Made by a program: the position numbers and the translations under genes. DNA of 9,984 nucleotides from Planctomycetota bacterium (GTDB lineage: Bacteria; Planctomycetota; Phycisphaerae; WQYP01): assembly GCA_021818565.1 (NCBI GenBank), contig JAKATV010000207.1, forward strand, positions 1-9,984, read 5' to 3'. The notes beneath the pieces were generated by a model. It worked only from the letters and a program-made list of their open reading frames with translations, did no database searches and had not been told where the DNA came from. Shown here one piece after another: positions 6,039-9,984 of this stretch (positions within the stretch are counted from its first letter, which is position 1; the number at the start of each line of letters is the position of its first letter).

Positions 6039-6194
6039 GTGTGTGTCTCCATGTGTCTGGCCATCGTCGGCGGCTCATGCCGCACGCACACCGGTAAGCC
6101 ATCTACAATCACACAGGAACCTGAAGCGCAAAACCGCTTCAGCGCGCAGGATACCCGCACAGCTATTGCGCGGAACCCGCTTCAGTTTTTTTTC
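6039..6194 (-). promoter_or_regulatory. Control region upstream of the excisionase-like gene, with repeated hairpin arms
   Basis: In this 156-bp gap CTGAAGCG (6121-6128) and CGCTTCAG (6135-6142) make a perfect 8-bp stem with a 6-nt loop. A third arm, CGCTTCAG, recurs at 6178-6185 and is followed on the + strand by eight T residues. Read on the minus strand, CTGAAGCGG occurs twice directly, 43 bp apart. These are candidate operators for a dimeric regulator, or competing hairpins that affect read-through from the upstream gene. I see no convincing -10/-35 pair. Confidence 0.5.
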
Positions 6195-6917
6195 TTATTT
6201 TGTGGTTTTAATGGTGGCCGATACGGTTATTTTGGCCGGTTGGACATGGGGTTCATTGGCGACATTCAAGGCCCTCTTTTTTCCGCGTCGGCCTTTCGCC
6301 TCGTTGGCAATCCCGTGATATTCTCTCCAGTCCCTCACTCGTGTCAGGCTGGCATCAACCGCCCTTTCACTCACCCCCTCTTGCTCGGCAACCTTTTCCC
6401 GCTTTACACGAAGTTCACAAGCCTTGAACCTTCGATCATCAACGCGGCTGGGTTTCCTTGGCCCGGGCGCAACGGCCCGCAAGGCGTCAATCAACGCATC
6501 TAGAACGGTACGGCCCGTTTTTTGGCACGGCAGATCAGCCAGGCGATTCACCAGCGTATCCAGTTGCTCCATGACAGGAAACGTTGGAGAGAGCATCTTA
6601 GACGGCTTCAACCATGCAGCGGCGGTGCGGGTTATACCGGCGGACAGCAAGGCCTCATACAACTTTTTGTGATTCTCGCTGCCCAGCGGTTGGGCGGCGA
6701 ATTGGAGAGCCTCCGCAACCAGCGGGTTTGGAAGGACTTCCGCCAGATAGCCATCCATCAGGATGTTGCCGTAAATGATTTTCCGGCGACAGTCTTCGGT
6801 CGTTGGTGGTTCGCCCCCGCAATAAGCGAACCAACCCTTGTCGTTGAATTCCCCCCGCTCGGCATAAGCTAGGATTTTGTTGGCCAGCCACCACAAGGCC
6901 TTAGTTTGCTGATTCAC
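6195..6917 (-). CDS. 240-aa protein with a C-terminal HTH; function unknown
   Basis: The frame is open from 6992, but the GTG at 6917 is the better start because AAAGGA lies about 8 bases before it and the upstream residues look like non-coding translation. Residues ~1-130 are helical and rich in aromatic residues (KALWWLANKILAYAERGEFN, then DKGWFAYCGG), with no known motif that I can name. Residues ~171-197 (VKREKVAEQEGVSERAVDAS) look like a helix-turn-helix of the sigma-region-4 type. The tail is basic (KGRRGKKR). It is the first full gene of the element beyond the right attachment site and may be a regulator or cargo. No promoter is evident in the 100 bases upstream, so read-through from the orphaned tRNA promoter may feed it. 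Confidence 0.75.
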   Translation of the reverse strand: MNQQTKALWWLANKILAYAERGEFNDKGWFAYCGGEPPTTEDCRRKIIYGNILMDGYLAEVLPNPLVAEALQFAAQPLGSENHKKLYEALLSAGITRTAAAWLKPSKMLSPTFPVMEQLDTLVNRLADLPCQKTGRTVLDALIDALRAVAPGPRKPSRVDDRRFKACELRVKREKVAEQEGVSERAVDASLTRVRDWREYHGIANEAKGRRGKKRALNVANEPHVQPAKITVSATIKTTK

Positions 6918-6994
6918 GATTGCTGTCCTTTCACAGGGTCGGCCCCCGGCGAAGCGATGGACAGCAAGGTCTCGCCCACGCCGGGAGCACACTT

Positions 6995-7013
6995 GGCCGG
7001 GAGCTACCCGGCC
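6995..7013 (-). terminator. GC-rich hairpin just after the integrase-tail ORF
   Basis: GGCCGGG (6995-7001) and CCCGGCC (7007-7013) pair perfectly around a 5-nt loop. The hairpin lies about 10 bases past the stop of the tail ORF at 7024. There is no T run, so intrinsic termination is uncertain. Its position would end the HTH-int transcript in the circular element. Confidence 0.4.
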
Positions 7014-7023
7014 TTCCCATAGA

Positions 7024-7212
7024 CTATTTTACCGCACTCTCAACCAACGTCACGATGGCGTGCCGCACCCCCTCCGGCAACCTTACCCAGGCATCTATAA
7101 CGCGTTGCAAATTCCCGTCCGTGTTTGCGGAATTTTGACCGGAAACCGCTTCAACTTTCAGCGCATTTTCAGCGCGCTGTTTATCGGCATCAATGTTACC
7201 CGCTAAAATCAA
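7024..7212 (-). CDS. Detached C-terminal tail of the integrase (expressed only in the circular form?)
   Basis: 62 codons ending at TAG 7026-7024. The content DKQRAENALK duplicates SAERRAENALK in the integrase tail, and NLQRVIDAWVRLPEGVRHAI followed by VTLVESAVK looks like a short helical end of the kind that closes integrases in planctomycete-like bacteria. No ATG or ribosome-binding site precedes it; only a TTG at 7212 is available. The frame is open upstream through the tRNA core (RRFPKPHAQNAKP) and is in the same phase as QRFPKPQ in the integrase. In the excised circle the integrase would therefore continue into this ORF and reach 543 aa. As a stand-alone gene it is unlikely to be translated. 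Confidence 0.6.
   Translation of the reverse strand: MILAGNIDADKQRAENALKVEAVSGQNSANTDGNLQRVIDAWVRLPEGVRHAIVTLVESAVK
7156..7177. repeat. 22-bp direct repeat, copy near the tRNA-fragment end
   Basis: An exact copy of 1580-1601, in the same orientation, 55 bp inside the right attachment core. It holds two GCGCTGAAA motifs (minus strand) spaced 11 bp apart. TGTTACCCGC also recurs nearby at both ends (1612-1621 and 7195-7204). Confidence 0.75.
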
Positions 7213-7231
7213 TGGTTTTGCGTTTTGCGCG

Positions 7232-7249
7232 TGCGGTTTAGGAAACCGC
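7232..7249. other. Attachment site, integrase-distal (18-bp core)
   Basis: The second copy of TGCGGTTTAGGAAACCGC. To its right is chromosomal tRNA 5' half; to its left the tRNA sequence stops matching, and element DNA (GCGCGCAAAACG on the complementary reading) follows. Confidence 0.9.
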
Positions 7250-7276
7250 CGCTCTATCCAACTGAGCTACGGGCGC
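7232..7276 (-). pseudogene. Cut-off 5' half of the original tRNA-Arg(CCT)
   Basis: 45 nt with acceptor 5' strand GCGCCCG, D arm GCTC AGTTGGATA GAGC and anticodon stem-loop GCGGT TTCCTAA ACCGC; the variable region, T arm and acceptor 3' strand are missing. Its acceptor strand is perfectly complementary to the 3' strand of the tRNA at 1393-1465, better than the element-supplied replacement, which has one wobble. This marks it as the original chromosomal 5' half. Confidence 0.9.
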
Positions 7277-7298
7277 CGGAATGTCCGGGTTGGCTGAA

Positions 7299-7328
7299 AT
7301 TATAACCATTTATCAGGTTATTGCCCAA
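7299..7328 (-). promoter_or_regulatory. Orphaned native promoter of the tRNA
   Basis: TATAAT at 7304-7299, with TTGGGC at 7328-7323 and an 18-bp spacer. The -10 lies about 22 bases before the tRNA 5' end, a normal distance for a tRNA gene. The -35 box overlaps the last codons of the AsmA-like gene. It now drives a tRNA half and the element DNA beyond it. Confidence 0.65.
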
Positions 7329-9984
7329 ACCCGGTAAAGGGCCAGGTCAGGAAGCGTAAGGGGACAGGCGCTATCACCGGCTTGGCGAGCGTGCCGGAAA
7401 CGCGCAGCTCCAGGAGTTGCGCGCGGGCAAGTCCGAAAAGAACGCCCAGCAGGGGCACACGCGTGCCATGCGGAGATTGCGTGATGAATCGAAGGTCCAG
7501 ATCGGTGGTGTGTAGATTCAAAGAGCCTTCGCCCACGAGATTAACGCCCGGACTGCTCAAGGAAATGGGTTGAAAGCGCACGATATTGTTGTTGATGAAA
7601 TAGCGCACATGGGCGTGTTGGAAATCGGAACTGATGGGCAGACGCAGGGTCACAATCTGCATGAGGCCCATGGCCATGGGTACGTCATAAATACGGGCGC
7701 GGCTAATCACGAGTTGTCCGTTGCCCTTCCGGATCGTTTTATTTCCCAATATCGTACTAAGATTCAGGGACGCGTCGACAATTCCAGTACTGGTTTGAAT
7801 GCCTTTGGCACTACCGACGCCGGCGGGAGCGACTAACAGCTGCGCTAGTTGTGAGCCATGCAACTGGCAGGCGACATCATAAGATGCCGCGCTACCCGTA
7901 TGGATATGAATTTGACCCGTCAGCTTGCCGCCGGCGACGATTCCCTTGATTTGATCAATGGTGATCTGATGCGTGGAGGAATTGGCGGTAATTTCGCCGG
8001 TCAGCGGATCGGCAATTCTGCCCTCCCAGTTCAAGCGACTCACGTCAAACTGCCCGTCGAGCATGGGCAAAGAATTGCCGGGGATCAGGTCCAGTGCGAT
8101 GGTAACGGTCGCCTGTTTGGCTTTGAGTTTAATATTGCCGGCTGTCGCGAGATTATTGAGCACCAGTGAGCCGGTAATATGCCATCGATAGGCTTTGCCG
8201 ACCTTGATGCGCTGCAACTCGGGTAGCTCAAGAATCCAGCTTGCCCGCGGTTTAAGTCCGTCGATAAATCGACCGGTGGACCCTGGAATTAAAGCCATCC
8301 AGGGCTTGGACAAGTGCGGCCCCCCGGCAGTTACGGAAAGTGCCAAAGAGTCTGATCCGGTATGATAAACGCCGGAAAGCTTCAGGTGCTGCGCCCCCGC
8401 GCCGGCTTGAATGTTTTTCATGTGAATACTTCCAGCGGTCACATCCACATCACCGGTAACCCCCGATAGTGGTGTCGGCAAAAAGGCGGGTTTCACGGTC
8501 ATGCCATCCGGTTGCACCTGCACATGATATTGCTGATCCCGCATCGCGGTGACTCCGGTAAGCGGGTTCTTAAGAGCATTAACCGAATAGGTAAATGTTC
8601 CGTTACTGGAACCGCGAATTTTCCATTTGTTCCAAAAATCCGCCATGGATTTGGGCACGCCAGCCGGAGCCGGGGCGGCAATCCGAACATTTTTCCAGCC
8701 GCCATTCAGGCTCACGCGCACCGGCCCGGTATGTGGTTCAGCGATGGCACCCATCAACGTGAGCGTACCCTTGCCATCGGATCCGGTTCGCCCGGTAACA
8801 CTGTTAATGATTAACCCGCCGGAACTGATATGCGCCAAAGCCGTGACGCCGCGCACCGGCCATGGCAGTTGCGTCGGCGCCATGACACCCTGATTGACCG
8901 TCAGATTCCCTCGCACCGATGGATTTCCACCGCTGCCGCGGGTGATCATGGCATCAAGGTCAGCATTGCCGGATTGGACATGCAGTAATTTAATCCATTT
9001 GGCCCATGATTCCGGAAGGCTGCCGATTAAGGTGGAATTAATCGGCACATTGACCGCCCGCAGGTGGACCATCGGCTTAAGCTGGGCAAGGTTACGCGGT
9101 GAATATGTCACTTTGCCGGTAAAGATAATATGTCCCGTCTTGCCCACGGGGGCTTCGAGCTTGATGATTTTCGTTTCGTGATCCGTAAATATCAGCGAAC
9201 CGTGGACATGCTTCAGCGGATACGGCAGATCGCGGTATGCGCCAGAAACATCCTTCGGAAAAATATGCAGCACAATCCGCGGGTCACCACGGGTACCGGC
9301 GGCGTGCGTTACATCGCAGACAAATCCGCCCACCCCCACCGGGTTAAACCGGTTCCAGATAGGCCGAATATTCGCCGGCAGGCTCGCCGCAAGTCTGCGA
9401 TCAAAATACGCGTGCGGCGAACTGATAACCAGATGAATCGGGCCATCATTTTCATTGATGGCCACGCTGCCATTAAGCGACACGGGGAATGCCTCGGCGC
9501 TGGCCTGAACATTAACAAAGCTGATGTGATGACTTGTAAAACGGATCAATCCATGAACATGGTCCATCGGGTATGGAAAATTAATATATCTCGCATGAAC
9601 ATTCTTGCATTCAATTTCCCCGCGTACGACCGGCGGCGCATGTAATTGGCTGCGGTCCACATGGACCGTGATGTTCAGCAATCCGCTGGGACGCAACCGG
9701 TGAAAGATGGCCTGGGCCAGTGAAAAATCACGCGTTGAAAAAATCTTCGGGTAAGGCAAGGGAATATTGACATTAGAGAGCTTAACAGTCGCATGAAATG
9801 GAGCACCGGATTCAAAGCCGTCAAAGTGAGCGCTGGGAACCTGGAATTTCCAACCCAACACAACGCCGCGCAAATGGTCAATGGTCAAAGCGGTGCCGCT
9901 GACCGCCACGGATCCCTTGAGATTATTCAATGGAATAATTTGCGGTCCCAATCGACGGCTTGGCGCAACGGTCACAAGCGATAC
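7318..9984 (-). CDS. AsmA-like envelope protein (5' end outside the window)
   Basis: The frame is open to the window edge (VSL precedes the first in-window GTG at 9975), so the N-terminus is missing; at least 888 residues are visible. The chain is almost all predicted beta strand. Residues ~720-875 (numbered from 9975) resemble the AsmA-like C-terminal domain: GNGQLVISRARIYDVPMAMG, then SSPGVNLVGEGSLNLHTTDLDLRF, shown only in part, then VSGTLAKPVI. AsmA/TamB-type proteins sit in the inner membrane and span the periplasm as lipid-transfer or outer-membrane-assembly factors. A motif of the form LPYPLKHVHGSLIF recurs at ~132, 249, 369 and 499, spaced 117-130 residues. The gene ends 42 bases before the tRNA fragment and its end carries the tRNA promoter. 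It belongs to the host chromosome. Confidence 0.8.
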   Translation of the reverse strand, partial: VSLVTVAPSRRLGPQIIPLNNLKGSVAVSGTALTIDHLRGVVLGWKFQVPSAHFDGFESGAPFHATVKLSNVNIPLPYPKIFSTRDFSLAQAIFHRLRPSGLLNITVHVDRSQLHAPPVVRGEIECKNVHARYINFPYPMDHVHGLIRFTSHHISFVNVQASAEAFPVSLNGSVAINENDGPIHLVISSPHAYFDRRLAASLPANIRPIWNRFNPVGVGGFVCDVTHAAGTRGDPRIVLHIFPKDVSGAYRDLPYPLKHVHGSLIFTDHETKIIKLEAPVGKTGHIIFTGKVTYSPRNLAQLKPMVHLRAVNVPINSTLIGSLPESWAKWIKLLHVQSGNADLDAMITRGSGGNPSVRGNLTVNQGVMAPTQLPWPVRGVTALAHISSGGLIINSVTGRTGSDGKGTLTLMGAIAEPHTGPVRVSLNGGWKNVRIAAPAPAGVPKSMADFWNKWKIRGSSNGTFTYSVNALKNPLTGVTAMRDQQYHVQVQPDGMTVKPAFLPTPLSGVTGDVDVTAGSIHMKNIQAGAGAQHLKLSGVYHTGSDSLALSVTAGGPHLSKPWMALIPGSTGRFIDGLKPRASWILELPELQRIKVGKAYRWHITGSLVLNNLATAGNIKLKAKQATVTIALDLIPGNSLPMLDGQFDVSRLNWEGRIADPLTGEITANSSTHQITIDQIKGIVAGGKLTGQIHIHTGSAASYDVACQLHGSQLAQLLVAPAGVGSAKGIQTSTGIVDASLNLSTILGNKTIRKGNGQLVISRARIYDVPMAMGLMQIVTLRLPISSDFQHAHVRYFINNNIVRFQPISLSSPGVNLVGEGSLNLHTTDLDLRFITQSPHGTRVPLLGVLFGLARAQLLELRVSGTLAKPVIAPVPLRFLTWPFTGFGQ

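Larger units (their letters stand above)
1423..7232 (-). mobile_element. 5.8-kb integrative element in tRNA-Arg(CCT), satellite-like
   Basis: It is bounded by direct repeats of the tRNA anticodon stem-loop, with the integrase gene against one boundary. All genes lie on the minus strand. The set is a 240-aa HTH protein, an excisionase-like protein, a DnaB-N/RecA-type helicase, two small ORFs, a TerS-like HTH protein, an HTH regulator and the integrase. No capsid, tail, relaxase or conjugation gene is visible. This set is known from phage-inducible islands and similar satellites, but also from small replicating genomic islands of unknown mobility. All frames look intact and the tRNA is rebuilt exactly, so the element may still be able to excise. 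Confidence 0.9.

Noticed and set aside
6121..6194. Intrinsic terminator on the + strand
   Set aside because: The T8 run follows a hairpin arm, but no + strand gene lies upstream and the adjacent stem is 43 bases away. Kept only as a repeat structure.
5757..6503. 248-codon + frame
   Set aside because: Antisense to the helicase start, the excisionase-like gene and the 240-aa gene, all of which have better protein features.
7231..7276. Second functional tRNA at the right end
   Set aside because: The T arm and acceptor 3' strand are absent, so it is only a 5' half.

Overview
The window shows a bacterial chromosome interrupted by one small integrative element of about 5.8 kb, inserted in a tRNA-Arg(CCT) gene. 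The large envelope-type AsmA-like protein on the right and the tail style of the integrase suggest a planctomycete-like bacterium. This is an inference from protein style only; no rRNA or other marker is present.

Layout. (1) Positions 1-1392, left flank: a possible gene end (1-99), a membrane-anchored hypothetical protein (159-968), and about 420 bp without a convincing gene. That gap holds a 9-bp tandem repeat and a decayed inverted copy of the integrase 3' end. (2) 1393-1465: a complete tRNA-Arg(CCT) on the minus strand. (3) About 1423-7232: the element, with every gene on the minus strand. In transcription order it carries a 62-codon tail ORF beside the right attachment site, a 240-aa HTH protein, a 56-aa excisionase-like protein, a DnaB-N/RecA-type replication helicase, two small coupled ORFs, a terminase-small-subunit-like HTH protein, and then a separately promoted HTH regulator plus tyrosine integrase. 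(4) 7232-7276: the cut-off 5' half of the original tRNA, with its orphaned promoter upstream. (5) 7318-9984: an AsmA-like protein, cut by the window edge.

How it fits together. Both ends of the element carry the same 18-bp core, which is the anticodon stem-loop of the tRNA. The element brings its own tRNA 5' half and so rebuilds the gene at its integrase end. The integrase reading frame runs through the tRNA. When integrated, the protein ends in a host-encoded 29-residue tail. If the element is circularised through the core, the same frame continues into the tail ORF at the other end and gives a predicted 543-aa protein. The integrase C-terminus is therefore predicted to change with integration state, as in SSV-type integrases but leaving the catalytic domain whole.

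The gene set (integrase, regulator, excisionase, replication helicase, TerS-like protein, no capsid genes) resembles a minimal phage-satellite island. Around the rebuilt tRNA, two 39-bp sequences (38/39 identical) lie in inverted orientation, exactly symmetric about the centre of the recombination core. This is either arm-site architecture or the scar of a sister element inserted the other way round.
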